DNA from: Mesostigma viride
Taxonomy: Eukaryota; Streptophyta; Mesostigmatophyceae; Mesostigmatales; Mesostigmataceae
Direction of reading: 5' to 3'
NCBI GenBank assembly: GCA_009746045.1
Contig: RPFO01000829.1
Coordinates: forward strand, 1 to 64,000
Length of the DNA: 64,000 nt
The position numbers and the translations under genes were made by a program. The notes beneath the pieces were generated by a model. That model saw only the letters and a program-made list of their open reading frames with translations. It had not been told where the DNA came from and ran no database searches. Shown piece after piece: positions 27,239-39,344 of the stretch; position 1 is the first letter of the stretch, and each line of letters opens with the position of its first letter.

Positions 27239-30200
27239 TCATGCATTTTTCTTGCAACACTGAGTCTCGTACGCGCTCTTACTCGCTGTGCCCTTGAGCT
27301 CGCTCGTTACCAGCTGCTTCCTCGTGATCTGAAACCGCATGCGTCTGTACACGCGCACGAAACGGTCCCTTTCGCACGTGTTGAGGTCCATCAACTTGAA
27401 CGTCTTCTTGTCCCGAAGCGCGTACGCGTTCAGATGCTGGTCGATAGCGATCGGGTTGTTCCCTCCGTCCGCCAGAAAGTCGATCACATGACCGCCCGAT
27501 AGCGTCTCGAATTCGTACCGATGCGCCCCGATGTACGCGAAACGCGATTTTGAGACGCGGACGAGCACGCCGTTGTCTCTCGAGCTCGCATCAGCGTCTA
27601 ATCCTACGCAAACATCACAAGTTTTCGCGTGATAGCGTGCGAGAGCCTTACAGTCACCCGTGACGTCGACGATCGTGACTGTGTCGTCGGGGTGGGTGCA
27701 TATGAGCGAGCGGAGGCCGTCCACGTCGATGTAAATCATATTCTTACGTTGAGCATTGTGATGTTGTCTCAGTGTATGAATGTTTCTCGCAATAAAGTCT
27801 GCGACATTTTGATCTAGTTGCACGAATTCTTTACCTTTTGAACCGCTGAAAGGAAGTCTTTGCGCCGCTGCTTTAACCAATGTCTTTGCGTTTCCACCTT
27901 CCGGTGCCCGAAAAAGATTTAAAGCGTTCCAGATATCCATTGAAGCGTTCTCGTCCCCGATTGCGGCGGCGTTCCCCTCATTTGCAAGAAGTTTTGCAAT
28001 ATTATCTTCAGTGACCCTACTCTCTTGTACTAGTTTCTCAAAAGTTTTAAGCTCTTCCGTTTTGTCAACTCCCTTTCGCGTTTGCAGGTTGAATCTTTCA
28101 ATTTTTGACGGATCGATGACAGGCAGCTCTTTGGTTACCACCACTTCCTTCTGTAACAAATCCTCAAATTTCTTAACTCGGGATTGTATCTCGTTCTGAA
28201 GTGTTTTATAATCCGGTATTAACTTGGTTTGAGCCCCGTCGGAACTTGTGTACTTTGCGTCAAGCGTATTTCTGATTGTTTGGTCGTGTCCTTCTGCTTT
28301 TGCTGATACGAGTTCTTCGATGAGCTGGGATACGAACGCATCTTTGATCTCTTGAAAAAGCATGTCTACTCCGGTCTTTTCCCTTTTTCGACGCGCTTCC
28401 ATCGGATCGATCACCTTTTTTGCTGGTGCGCTCCCCAAAGCGGGTAGACCGCCGGGCGGAGGCTTAGGTGGGCCGGGCGGAAGCTTAGGTGGGCCGTTGG
28501 GCGGAAGCTTAGGTGGGCCGTTGGGCGGGGGAGGCGGAGCTTTACCTCCTTCGCCAGGCATGGCGGCAGACCCAAATATGCTCGGGTCGTGACGAATGGG
28601 AACGAAAGTGTTTATATCCGAGGGAAGCCCCGGTGAAGCAGTAGAGTAACGAAAAACTAACTCGTTGTCTCCGGGCTGTTCGTCCCCTAGTATCTCTTTG
28701 ACCTTTTCCAAAACCGGCTCTGTCAAAAGTAGAGTCATTTTCGGTTTGGCGCCTACTTCCCGAAAAGGTATCTGTCCCTTATTCGAAACGACGTATCTCA
28801 TGAGAGCTCGAGGGTTTATAGATTTTTTCATTTCTTCGCGCATGGTTCCAAAGGCATTTATATCGAGCTTTTTAGCGGGAATATCTGTCCAAAAAGTATC
28901 CCTGCCATCCGTCTCTCGCATCTCTTTTATTCCCCTGATTAGTTGCAAGGAGAGGTCCTTGTAGGTCGATTCTGAAGCGGTCTCGTTCTCTATTTCGGAA
29001 ACGCCAGAAAATAAGCTACGAAGGACACTTGGATGGACGTAAAAATCAGTGTACCCTTCGGATTTTTCAGGAAACGGTTTTACATCAACGGTGTTGATTT
29101 TTTTCCAAGCTTTATCCGGTTTTTTGCTATCAGACTCTAACTGCGATTTTATGTTCTTCATGAGTTCCGAGTAAGGTTTCGGTTTCGTCTGAAATCTCGC
29201 CTTTGCTAGTTCTTCGTTGTACGTGGGGTCGTCGAAGCGGTCGTTCGTCCTTGCGGCTGCTGCAAGTAACGCATACGCTACTTGCACTGCCTCCTGTGGT
29301 GTCAGCTTGTCCCTAGGTTTGATTGCGTCAAAGTCTCCTTGAATCGCCCTTTGGACCCTGTCTGTTTCTTCAGGGGTCCGTTTTACCTCTTCTCTTTTTT
29401 TTCTTGCTTCTTCCCTTTCGCGCTTGTTTTGTTCTAGCTTTTGTACCTTCCATTCATCGTACTCCTTGTACTCTTTCCATTCGTCGGCATTAAGACGAAA
29501 CGGGAGACCGTCATGGATTTCCCACCACATTTTTCTCGCCTCCTTCACCGGAAGGTGAGCGTACTTCGCCAGATAAGCATTCTGGTATTTATATTGTGGA
29601 CCTGTGTCGACAGCGGCGGGTTCCTTTGAATCTTGTAGATTGTTTTTTTGAAACATTTTTGGATTCGGTGGACCGGGGGGTGCCCTTAGCGGAACTTTGG
29701 GTGCCCTTGGTGGACCTGGGTTTGGAGCAGAAGGTGGAGAGTCTTCCGCGGGTAAATTAGCAGCAGAGCTTTGAGCTTGTTCAAGTGCTTTATCGATATT
29801 TTCAACTAATTCTTGTATAGCTTTAAGGTTATCGGGATGCTGATACTCCTTTTTTGTAGCGATAGAGCGGAGAGCTTCTTGTTGACTTTTCATTAAAGCA
29901 ACGACTCTTTTAGTGTAGTCCGGATGGGCTTCTTTTATGAGGGCCTTTCCAGCGGCTTCTGATTCTAATAGCGGGCTGGTTTTGTTTTTTGAGCCAGCTA
30001 TGCGGCTGTTTCGTTTGTTGAAAAGGTCCGTTGTGATCTCTTCGGAACGTTTGTATCTCTTTTCCAATATTTTGCCTCGTTCCTCCTTGTTTAATTTTGG
30101 ATCGGTTTTTACAAAGCGGTTCAAAAAATCCGTGTTTGCACCCGATATCGCGTCTTTTCCTATATCTGAAATGGATTTTATGAGTAAATCTGCCTTATTT

Positions 30201-31224
30201 TCAAGAACGGAAATTTTGACACTATGTACTTTGCATCTTCTTCCAGCGACTCTTTCGCGTCTAAAAAGCTGCCCATTTCGGTCCCAAGAGTAGTTGCCAC
30301 GCTTTCCCAAGTGGATCTTGGATTTGAGAAAGCGCTTGTTAAGGAGGAACGCGCATTTTCGGTTTTTAGGATCGCATCTCTGTAAGCTTTATCGAGTTGG
30401 ACGTGTCCCGTATGGATAAACTTTTTAGCTTGGATTTCTATATCCTCGTCGTCTTTAGTGATGGAAAATTCGGGTATTTCAAAAGTTATGTAAGAGGGAG
30501 GGACTACCCCGTCTTTCGGTTTCGGTGTGGACCCCCCCTCTCGCTCGTTTTCTGTTTCTAGGGAAACGTTTGCACCAAATGGGTTTGCCGAGACATCCTG
30601 TGTCTTTAAAGGTTTATTTTTTGACACGTCTACAGGCAATGAAAACGATTCAGGGGCTTTGGGTGTCTCTTCAGGTAATTTGAGTTCTGGCTCGCTCGGT
30701 CCTGCGATAGTGTGGGAGGGGTCCGCAGACGCGCTTGATTTATCTTTTTTCAATTCGGATGTTGGATTTTCGACTCCGGGTTCTCGGTGCGGGGCTTTTT
30801 TCTCGGGCAATTCAGGTTTGTGATCAGTAGACGCCGATTGGGGTATTGGACCATCGGATGCTTTCGTCGTCTCCGAGTCAGACTCTGCTTTGGACGCGGG
30901 TTTTGAACCATCGGACGCTTTCATTCTCGGCGAGTCAGCCCCCGAAAGACCGGCTGGGGACGCGGGTCTTGAACCCCCGGTTGCTTTCATCGTCGGCGAG
31001 CCAGACCCAGACGCGCCGACTGGGGACGCGGGTCTTGAACCTCCGGATCCTTTGCCAGCCGTGGAGCTCGTCGCTATTGATTTGGGCGTTGAAACGGCGT
31101 CTTCGAAGGTGTATCCGATAAAATCGCCGCTGCCGTAGTGTTTTGTAGCCAGATAGGGGTTTTTCAGACCAGAGTAACGAGATAACAGAAATGCCAGATC
31201 CGGAAAAGACATGGGACGTTTCAA
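27239..31224 (-). CDS. Large structural-type protein A (one frameshift)
   Basis: About 1,328 codons when read across one break. The N-terminus has the shared motif (NPYLATKHYGSGDFIG), then a long disordered stretch rich in Ser, Pro and Glu with repeated GGSRPASP-like units. Next come a charged helical middle, a Pro-rich zone (PPNGPPKLPPGPPKP) and a globular C-terminus with many Cys and aromatic residues. The frame breaks at TTTT (30214-30217); one missing base restores a continuous reading. Alternatively the gene could be two overlapping ones. It is probably a virion or assembly protein; no family is recognised. Two neighbours share its N-terminal motif. Confidence 0.65.
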
Positions 31225-31302
31225 GTCTTTTTACCTATATGGAAGCATAAATAATTGATGGGCTTTCATCGTAAAGACGCTCGGGTCGCAATGCAGGAAC
31301 CA

Positions 31303-33974
31303 TTACCAATCATCACCTTCTTCCTCATCATCACTATCTTGCGGATGATTTGCTTTCCGTAGCGCCTGTAACTTGGCCAACTCTCGTGCTTTCATTTCTT
31401 TCACTTGTTCGGCACGTACTAATGCTTGTAACTCCTTGTTGGATTCTTCGAGTTCTTTTTTCCATGTTTTTTCTATTTCCATTATATCTGCATCTATTCG
31501 TTGTTTTATCTCTTCTTTATCGCCTGTAGGGTTGTTCGACCTAGCTTCTTCGAAAAGTTTTGCCTGTATGTTAGGCAGATCTTCAAGATTTTCTTGGAGA
31601 GCTGATATTTTTTCTTCCAAGATCGTTTTTCCACTGGTTTTACGTCCTATTAATTTTAACTCTTCTTCGGCTTCTTTGAGCTCTTTTTTATACCTTTGTT
31701 CTCTTTCTTTATTATCTGCATCTATTTGTCGTTTTAACCAGTCTTTATCGCCCGTAAAGCCGTTCGACACAGCTTCTTGAAATCGTTTTTCCTTTGTCCC
31801 AGGCAGATCTTCAATATTTTGTCTTAGTGTTGATATTCTTTTTTCCAACATCGTTTCTCTAGTTGTTTCAGGGCGCGTGTTCGCTTTTTTGAGTTGCACG
31901 CTTTGTAAAATATTAGCGTCGACAAGTGTTGTTGGACGTTTAGAGGCCGGTTCTGGTGCCTTTTTAAGTTTTGATGCACCTTGTTTTAGAGCGTTAACTG
32001 AAATTCGTGATTCTGTATTTTGAACTTGGGAGTTTGCATCATTTTGTGTTGTTGTTTGCACCTGATCCGGTGAAGGAAGGGGGGATTTAGGGACGGGGGG
32101 GGGCGGGGGGGGGACTTTTGGGACGGGGGTGGGTGCTGGATTGTCTGCCACATAGTCTTTCAATGTAGACTCGACTGAACTTTTCTGGAAAGCGGCTTCA
32201 ACAAGTCTACCCAATACCTCCTTTGCATTTTTCAAATCTGTCATGTCGATGTTAGATCTGTTTGCCTCGGTCCGAGCACTGAGTGGTCTTGATGAAGACG
32301 TCGGATTGGTTGATCGAGGTAATCCTGTTCGTGGTCGGTCGATTCTGTTGTATCGAAAATTTGAACCCCAAAGAACTTGCGCCACGTGGCGTTTTTGATC
32401 GCTCGTGAGAAACGGCTTTATTTGTTTAAAGAAGTCTGCGGGATTCACATTACGCGCGATTCGGTCAATCTCGTGTTCGTCAACATTTTTCACCCCTTCT
32501 CTGTTTATCGCGTTCAGGATCTTTGCAGCGTCTCGTATTGCAACAAAAGCGTCACGGTCCACGCCTGGTATGTTTTGGTGCCTTCTAACGTCACGGACAG
32601 TCTGCAAGTGATTTGGGTTAGAAGCAACTAGTTTTTCAATCGTGTCAAGGCTGTCAGGATGAGATACAAGTAAGTTTTCGACGCCTTGGTTCCGCGCTTG
32701 TTCTAAAAGTGACGATGCCTGTTGGATTGCAAAAAGATTATCAATTACTTCTCCGTCGATCATGTTTGCTCGTTCGTTTGTTAAAAAGGCGCTCGCGCTC
32801 TCGTAGATGGAAGAAAGTGGTGCCAGTCCCTCGTTCAAAGCACGCATCAACCATTTTGCTTCTTGCGCTTCTTTTGCATATTTAATTGCATAATCCGCTC
32901 TTTCTTTCGGGGAAGGAATAGATATTCTGTACCCGTATTTCGGTTGTGTCGCGTAATTAAAATTGCTAGGTCGAGATATATCCATGAATTCAGACTCGTT
33001 TACCGCAGAGGCCGCGGAGGTCGAAGCGGATTGCTTGGACTGGTATGGGTTCGCGAACGATGGACTCGAAGACGTCTGATTTTTGGCAGCTTCGTAAATT
33101 GACCCTAGATTCTCGACATCGTCGCCTGCTGAATTTGCGAGGGTAGTTTTAAGGGCGTCTCTCAGATTCTGATCTGTAAGCGCACCCCCTGAGGCAGAAA
33201 GGTCGGACTTGCGAGCGCGGTACTTTTCTAATATATTTCCAAGGCAAAAAGTTCTTCAAAATCATCATCCTTCACTAACTCTTTGGCCGTTTCCAGAATT
33301 TGATCATAATCCAAATTTCGAAGCGTTGACATGTCGAATTTGATTATTGGTTTACCGGTTGTTTCTGCCAGTAACCTGGCCGTCTCTCCCAGGACTACAG
33401 ATTTGTTCATTTGTTCAGCGTTCGTCGCCTCAGGAAAGTTCCACATTGCCTCCGCTCTATTTTGGAGATTTTTGAGATATTCTATTTTTTGATTGTGCAA
33501 AATCGGAAGATTTTTGAATGCTTGTTCGATCTCTTCAAAGTATTTAGTTTGTTGACCCGAATCGACGGCTGCTTTGGCTTCTTTGAGATATTCGTCTTCG
33601 GTCAGACCTATTTCTGACGTCATTCCCGGGGATCCTGAAAGCGCTTTAGGCGAAGTATTAGGCGACGCTTTAGGCGACGAAGAGGCACTCGAAGCCGGAC
33701 TTGCCGACGAGGAAGCGGAACTAGACGAAGAAGTATCCGATTTTGGGCTGGTCGGCTGCGACGGCGCGGGTGAGACAGACGTGCTCGAGGCGGGAGCGGG
33801 GAGAGACACGCTCGAGGATACAGCGTCGACATCGCCGATGTTAAATCCCGGCCCGTGAACCGATCCTGCTAAGTACGGATTGAGAGACGCGCCATACGCC
33901 AACGGGTAAGACGCCCGCTGAAAGTTCGGGACAAACACATTCGATTCTCGACTGAAGCGGTACGGGTTTTGCAT
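31303..33974 (-). CDS. Large structural-type protein B (one frameshift)
   Basis: About 890 codons across one break near 33240. The N-terminus contains NPYLAGSVHGPGFNIG, matching proteins A and C. A Ser/Pro/Ala-rich disordered segment follows (residues about 55-110), then helical domains, a Pro-rich insert (PPPPPPVPKSP) and two near-identical coiled-coil repeats (RISTLRQNIEDLPGTKEKRF and KISALQENLEDLPNIQAKLF). It ends with an acidic tail. The break is one missing base near 33238-33246. It is probably a virion or matrix-like component, inferred from size, disorder and neighbours. Confidence 0.65.
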
Positions 33975-34023
33975 TTATACTAAGGCGAAGAACATTTCTT
34001 CGTTTCTTTGACAGAGAGAGGAG

Positions 34024-34362
34024 ATGGAAAAGGTGTTGAAGACCATTGACGGACTCTCGTGTTCCATTCTCGACGACCCCCATTGCGACCTTGTGCATCT
34101 CTTGTGTCAGGCCGCCCGCGCGCTTGTGAAAGAGAAGTTTCTAGAGGAAGACTTCGAGGCCGTGTTGAAAGGCTGTTTGCGCTTGGCGGATCACGTAATC
34201 GAAGAGCTGTGTCCTGAAAACGACGCGCGCGTTGCCAAGCTCGCTTATGCGATCCGTTATTATGTCCGAGCTCATCGTGACGCAGAGGCCGTGAGTCCAC
34301 CGCGGTTGCCGACTTTATCGGACGGGAAACTTGTCATTCGCAGCCCGGCTTTGTGCGCGTGA
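34024..34362 (+). CDS. Small helical protein
   Basis: A 112-residue protein with several amphipathic helices and four scattered Cys; no membrane segment. It overlaps the next gene by one base (TGATG), suggesting co-expression. No family is recognised. Confidence 0.6.
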   Translation: MEKVLKTIDGLSCSILDDPHCDLVHLLCQAARALVKEKFLEEDFEAVLKGCLRLADHVIEELCPENDARVAKLAYAIRYYVRAHRDAEAVSPPRLPTLSDGKLVIRSPALCA

Positions 34363-35450
34363 TGGTCAAACGCGTTTCTTGCGACGAGGCGTGCGGGCCC
34401 GAAACGCTCCTCGCCGCCCTTTCGGCACCCTTGTATCGGGATCTTACAGAGGAGGAGCGGTTGCACGCTCACGTTTTCTCCGACTTCGTGGACTCGAAAC
34501 GCGTGAACAAAGGTCCCACGCTTTCTGCTTCTACAGAACGAGTGTTCGATGCGTTTTCCGACTTTCTCGAAGACCGCAATTTCGCCAGGTACGACCACTT
34601 TTCGAGGTTTCAAGAGGACAAGTGGTTTTGGAACGCCTTGTTCGATCGCTATGGGTTCTCGACGGGCGGTGGATTGGGTTCGAAGAGGACGTCGGGTTTT
34701 AGCGTGAACGGGTCTCGCGATCTGAAGGACGCGTGCACCGAGTCTGTGTCGCTCGAGGACCCGGACCCGGATCGTTGCGATTTCCGTGTTTTCTGCGGGA
34801 AGACGAGGTTGTCTCTCGTGACGAATGCGCTCATGAAATACGCTGGAGACCTGGTTTCGGACGAGGTCTTGAACGAGATCATAGACGCATTCGACAGGAC
34901 GGGGGTTAACAACCTTACGACCGAGGAGCGGTACCGCACTTCTCATCTCCACGGGCTCGTGACGGCGATGGCGGAGAACGGGGTGTCTGTCCCCGAGGCG
35001 GTCCGTGATTGGATTGTCGACCACAGGGCGGCGTTGAGCGAGAAGATATACAGCCACAACGCCCAGTTTCGGCGGTCGAGGTCAGGCGACTTTTTCCAAG
35101 AAACTTTGCGGTGGCAACGATGGGACGCTCTTTTGCGATCGACGGACAAGAGGCGTCATACGGAGAGCGAGGAGGAGTCTTCGAGCGAGATCGAGTCGGT
35201 GTACACGACAAAGGCCGCGGAGTTCATGCAGCTCGAAAACGTCAAGCAGGACCCGGAGGCGTGGGTGAAAATGAAAGATTTTCGCCAGGCTTTTTTAGTC
35301 GATTTTTGTGGAGAAGACGTGTCTAACAGGAAGAACGCGGTGACAAATGAAGACTTACGCACATTGTTCGAACCTTTCGGCCTGAAGTTTTTCAGGAACA
35401 AGAGGCGCGATGGGGTTAGATCCGATTGGGTGAACGGGATCACGATTTAG
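34362..35450 (+). CDS. Uncharacterised protein with D5-like C-terminal segment (weak)
   Basis: A 362-residue protein. The body is helical and acidic. The last about 70 residues (from about 290) have a pattern (KMKDFRQAFLVDF, then FGLKFFRNKRRDG and a final GI-T-I) that recalls the C-terminal segment of D5-type primase-helicases. The rest does not show Walker motifs, so it is not a helicase. The ATG at 34362 overlaps the previous stop. Function is unknown; the resemblance is weak. Confidence 0.55.
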   Translation: MVKRVSCDEACGPETLLAALSAPLYRDLTEEERLHAHVFSDFVDSKRVNKGPTLSASTERVFDAFSDFLEDRNFARYDHFSRFQEDKWFWNALFDRYGFSTGGGLGSKRTSGFSVNGSRDLKDACTESVSLEDPDPDRCDFRVFCGKTRLSLVTNALMKYAGDLVSDEVLNEIIDAFDRTGVNNLTTEERYRTSHLHGLVTAMAENGVSVPEAVRDWIVDHRAALSEKIYSHNAQFRRSRSGDFFQETLRWQRWDALLRSTDKRRHTESEEESSSEIESVYTTKAAEFMQLENVKQDPEAWVKMKDFRQAFLVDFCGEDVSNRKNAVTNEDLRTLFEPFGLKFFRNKRRDGVRSDWVNGITI

Positions 35451-35589
35451 ACTTTCTCGTTCTGGAATGTTTTCCGCACGTGACTCTCATCGGCCTCGCT
35501 TGAAACTTGCACCTCCGGTTGCAATGGGTCGTGCCTTTGCACCTCATGACGAGAGGGTTTTTTATTATTCAATAAAGAAAGAAAGTTGC

Positions 35590-37765
35590 ATGTCGCTATA
35601 CGCGGATCCATACTCGTACGTGCAGATGTACTTGTCTAATCCTTTGTTGCCTTACCCGATGCACGGGCCAGGTTTTTTCGTGGGAGGAGAACACTGGTTT
35701 TACCCCGCCGCGACTGATCCGCTAGGAATTCCTAAACCGAGGTACGTACTTGTACGCCAGAGAGCCGGAATCAAAGGATGCAGGTGTGGGAACTGACCCG
35801 GGAACAGAACCAATCGCGGCAGAAGAAACGGAAAACGGAACAAACGGGACTTATTCGCACGTTCGTGGACTTTTCAGTGAAAATGAGGGCGAAGAAGGAA
35901 GTTTTCCGGAAGTAAAAAAAGACGAGGATTTGGACTCATCAGTTAGCGACTCCGAAGTTACTTTTGCAACAGATTACGAATCTGCGGACACATCTGCGTT
36001 AATTACACCATCCAATTCCGATAACGAGGACCGAAGCACTTTGTCAGATGAAGAGAGTCAAGACGTCCTGAGCGAGGACGGAGAACTTTCTGACCCTGAA
36101 CGGGTGAGAGCAATATCGACTGAACCGGGCACGTATGATATCAATCAGCCTCGCGGGCCGCAAATGATCCCCCCGGCGAGACAAGTTGTAGCCAAACCGT
36201 ACGAAAAGAAAACTCCTGCTCGCTCAAAGGTTCTGGTGACAGCACTGAAAAACACAAACAACGGATCAAATACTGGAGAGAGTAGAAGCAATGAAAATAG
36301 AGACTTTAGAGAATCGGCGGCATGGATGGGTGGTATCGAAGATGCGGATATTGACGACGCTGTAACTCTAGATGCTGACCTTGACGTGTCTTCGTCGGAT
36401 CAACTCGGAGTGTCCCTGTCAGCGAAACCTCCAAGAGTAAAAACTGCATGGCAGGATCCTTTACCGATCGCGATGGAATCTCCTTCACCGATCGCGAATG
36501 AATATCTCGACGGAGGACATGAACAAGAGCGGGTTACACCATCTGATTGGGCGGAACGTAGAGATTTGAAATCTCAGCTGTTTCGCCATTTGTCTAATTT
36601 GGGACTACAAAATGATACTAGGAACACAAGTGTGCGGAGAGTCCCGGGAAATCGGTTTCAGATAGAGCCAGAAGCAGTGCGCCAAATACAACCATTGCCC
36701 GTCACGTCTCTTTTGTCGTTTGGAAAAGATTCATACACGGATGAACTACTAGGTCCTATAGGTCCTACAAAACGGATCAATGTGACGAGCCAGTTTACCG
36801 AGGGGTCTCCACGCAATCCAGTTCGTGTAAGACGCCTTGATGCAATTGCGAACTTTGCAGCCGAGACGAATGAAACTATGCCTGGCCCCTATGATCTACC
36901 ATTATATGTGGAAGATATTGATTCGCGTCGTCCCGAAACCCTTTCAGAAGATGATGTCATAGATTCACATTTGCCTAGCCCTAAAACCCTTTTTGAAGGC
37001 CCCGTTGAAAAATCCGAGTATCAAACACTTAAAAAACCGTTTGTGACTAAAACCGCGTGGGGTGCTGAAACAAAGCCCGCGGTCGGTAGTTTGGAATTTA
37101 AAACGCCTCAAGTGTCGTTGGCGGTTGCTTCTTCACCAGCCGAAACTGCAAAAAAGGCTCAAGAACTGTGGGGATCTAGACTTTTCAGTCCGGGACAACA
37201 ACTTTTTGAAAGGCTGCTTAAAGAAGCGGCAACAAAATCTAGACCGAAACCATCGCAACGGCGGCCTTCTTCTGCTTCTGGCAGGCTTCCAGACCCAGTT
37301 TTCAGGACTCAGACTGATGCTTATAGTGTTACGACTACTTCCGACGGATCTGCTGTCGAAAAGAACCTTGAGGAATTGAATACGCCCCTCGAACCCCCGC
37401 GACAACTGCAACCGAGAAACGACACCAATTGGCCTTTCAAGTTTTCTCAAGGTGAAGAAGTAGAGGCTCGCGGTAACTTCGAACCCGGAGTGAATGTAAA
37501 ACCTTTAAGCCAATCGGAGATCGAAAAATATAACGCAATAGAAAAAGCCGCGAGGAGCGAGGTTTTAAAACGTCGTGCGCAAGAAAGGCGACAAGAAGAG
37601 TTAAACAAACAACAGGAAAACGCGATTCAGGACAGGCGAGAAAAACGCGAGCTTGATGAGATGCTCGGACTTCTAAAACTGGAATGGCAAGCTAATCGAG
37701 AAAAAGATGCGCGACAGCTCAAAATTCTGATCGACGACTTGCGACGTCAGTTGCCGTCCCCTTAA
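35590..37765 (+). CDS. Large structural-type protein C (frameshift near 35745)
   Basis: About 725 codons. The N-terminus (SNPLLPYPMHGPGFFVGG) has the HGPGF motif of proteins A and B, then an aromatic stretch. The frame changes near 35735-35760; the length suggests two missing bases in all, although one extra base would also work. The rest is Ser/Asp/Glu/Thr-rich and disordered, and ends with a strongly charged coiled coil. The stop abuts the convergent gene at 37766 with no gap. It is probably a virion protein of the same family as its neighbours. Confidence 0.6.
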
Positions 37766-38353
37766 TTAAAGATCCTCGGACGGACTTGCAGCTGCGTAGA
37801 ACACGATTCGGTGTTGGTTCGATTCGGCGTGTTTAAGAACGACGTAGACGATGTTCTCGTCAGCCCCGCCAAGGTTCAGCGGCGCGGTGTTCACCACTTT
37901 CCAGGTCGGAGAGTTGGCCACCGCAATAGTATCCACGGCGAAACGGATGTCCATGTTACGAATCATGTTCAAGGGCGCCGGTTGGAAAGAGAGATTGTTG
38001 TACTTGTCGCTCGGCCCGTTGATGATCTGCACGACGTCGATCTTTCCGTCCATGACAATGATGCGGAGTTGAGGCGGGTTGTCCGACGGAGTTGTTGTAA
38101 TGGAATTCGTCTTCGCGTCCTTCCACCAAACTCGTGAGAATTCGAGGATGTTGCGTCGGAACGTTTCGTCGCTCATGACGGCGACAGGGGTCATCACGAA
38201 CCCTTGGTAGTTCGGGTCGATGCGGTCAGGGGCGACGAGACGAGGGGATGTTTGGCGATCTTTCAACCACACGATCAACACGAATGCGAAAACGCATATT
38301 ACAGAAACAGTGACAGCCGCCAGTGCAATTTTCTTTTTAGTGCTGCTGTCCAT
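37766..38353 (-). CDS. Single-pass membrane protein with exposed domain
   Basis: A 195-residue protein. A transmembrane helix at residues about 9-30 (IALAAVTVSVICVFAFVLIV) is followed by a mostly beta-rich domain of about 150 residues with a few Trp and no Cys pairs. This topology (short inside, long outside) is common for virion envelope proteins. The start at 38353 is taken because the frame further up covers unrelated genes' strand. No named family. Confidence 0.65.
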   Translation of the reverse strand: MDSSTKKKIALAAVTVSVICVFAFVLIVWLKDRQTSPRLVAPDRIDPNYQGFVMTPVAVMSDETFRRNILEFSRVWWKDAKTNSITTTPSDNPPQLRIIVMDGKIDVVQIINGPSDKYNNLSFQPAPLNMIRNMDIRFAVDTIAVANSPTWKVVNTAPLNLGGADENIVYVVLKHAESNQHRIVFYAAASPSEDL

Positions 38354-38410
38354 CCGTATACTTCTTTCGGTTGAAATAAAAATCGTAACGAACAAGTATA
38401 CTATACCATC

Positions 38411-38527
38411 ATGCCGCCGAAACGAAGCAAGATCACGGGCCGTTTTGTGAAGGGGCACAGTTCCCGGGCAACCCGGAAGAGGCATCGAGCGCGCGCCGTT
38501 TACATGCCTTTTACAAGTGAGGCATAA
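38411..38527 (+). CDS. Small basic protein
   Basis: A 38-residue frame, MPPKRSKITGRFVKGHSSRA followed by TRKRHRAR, then a short neutral tail. It is protamine-like and could bind DNA. It is small, so it may be spurious, but it fills the gap between two genes and has an AT-rich leader. Confidence 0.4.
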   Translation: MPPKRSKITGRFVKGHSSRATRKRHRARAVYMPFTSEA

Positions 38528-38557
38528 ATTTTCTGTTAGATTATACCAAACAGGAAC

Positions 38558-38968
38558 ATGGGAGACGTCGCGAACACCGAGGGCGTCCCATTGTCCGTTC
38601 CTCAGACAGCCGTACCGCAACCGAAGCCAGATGTACTTCCGACAAAGTTTGGAGAACCTCCCGCGACCGGCTCGCTGGAGCCTTTGTCGCTTGACAAGTG
38701 CACCTACGGCGTTCCGCTTAACGTTGCATCTGACACGATGAAGGGGGAAGCCCCTTTGCCCGCCATTGCTCTTCCTGAGAAGTCGCTGGAGGTCGACCAT
38801 CGTCTCATGAGCTCGTTTCCGATGCGCCGTCCCTATCTTACCAACGAACCTTATCCCGACTCGATTCTTCCTCGTCCAGAAGGACGGGGAGGAGGAGCGG
38901 GCGCTGTGAGCGCGAGGATCGACGCTGCCATAAGCATGATCGAAAAAAGCGCTGTGCGTAAAATGTAA
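38558..38968 (+). CDS. Pro-rich small protein
   Basis: A 136-residue protein, Pro- and Gly-rich and largely disordered (KPDVLPTKFGEPPATG), with a short helix at the end. No membrane segment and no family recognised. It is followed 24 bases later by another small plus-strand gene. Confidence 0.5.
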   Translation: MGDVANTEGVPLSVPQTAVPQPKPDVLPTKFGEPPATGSLEPLSLDKCTYGVPLNVASDTMKGEAPLPAIALPEKSLEVDHRLMSSFPMRRPYLTNEPYPDSILPRPEGRGGGAGAVSARIDAAISMIEKSAVRKM

Positions 38969-38992
38969 TCTTGTAGCTATATAAAACGAACT

Positions 38993-39343
38993 ATGGATCC
39001 CTCGTTAATCCGTGGGATGGTTTTTGCGCCTGGTGCGGGCAACATACGCGCGGCTAACCGAGCGAACCGTTCAGAAGTGCCTTTTGAGAAAGAGTTTATC
39101 GAAGAGAACCGCGAGTCGGCTATCTCTGTTCGCCCCGACGCAGAACCCCACTCCTATCGAAAGATTGACGGGGAGACTCTTCGTCAGATGCTAGATCATC
39201 GAAACGATGTGCGGACCTGGATCGAAAGTAAAACCGCTTCAGTCAACTCTCTAAGGAAAGAGGATCGCCGTGTTTTGAGGGATGGAAAAAAGGTAATCCT
39301 TTTTGGCGGCCAGTACGAGGATCTGTACGGACTACGTTGGTGA
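38993..39343 (+). CDS. Small protein of unknown function
   Basis: A 116-residue charged protein beginning MDPSLIRGMVFAPGAGNIRA, ending with a possible strand-rich segment (KVILFGGQYEDLYGLRW). The gene is intact. It converges on the minus-strand gene at 39345 with a single base between the two ORFs. Confidence 0.55.
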   Translation: MDPSLIRGMVFAPGAGNIRAANRANRSEVPFEKEFIEENRESAISVRPDAEPHSYRKIDGETLRQMLDHRNDVRTWIESKTASVNSLRKEDRRVLRDGKKVILFGGQYEDLYGLRW

Positions 39344-39344
39344 G

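Noticed and set aside
30200-30230. Programmed -1 ribosomal frameshift in large protein A
   Set aside because: The TCAAAATTTCC site does not fit the X XXY YYZ heptamer in the right frame; a missing base in the run explains it more simply.
34362-35450. Calling this gene a D5 primase-helicase
   Set aside because: Only the last 70 residues recall the family and no Walker A or B is present.
37766-38800. Longer 344-codon version of the membrane protein at 37766
   Set aside because: The first 149 codons lie opposite other small genes; the ATG before the membrane helix is a better start.
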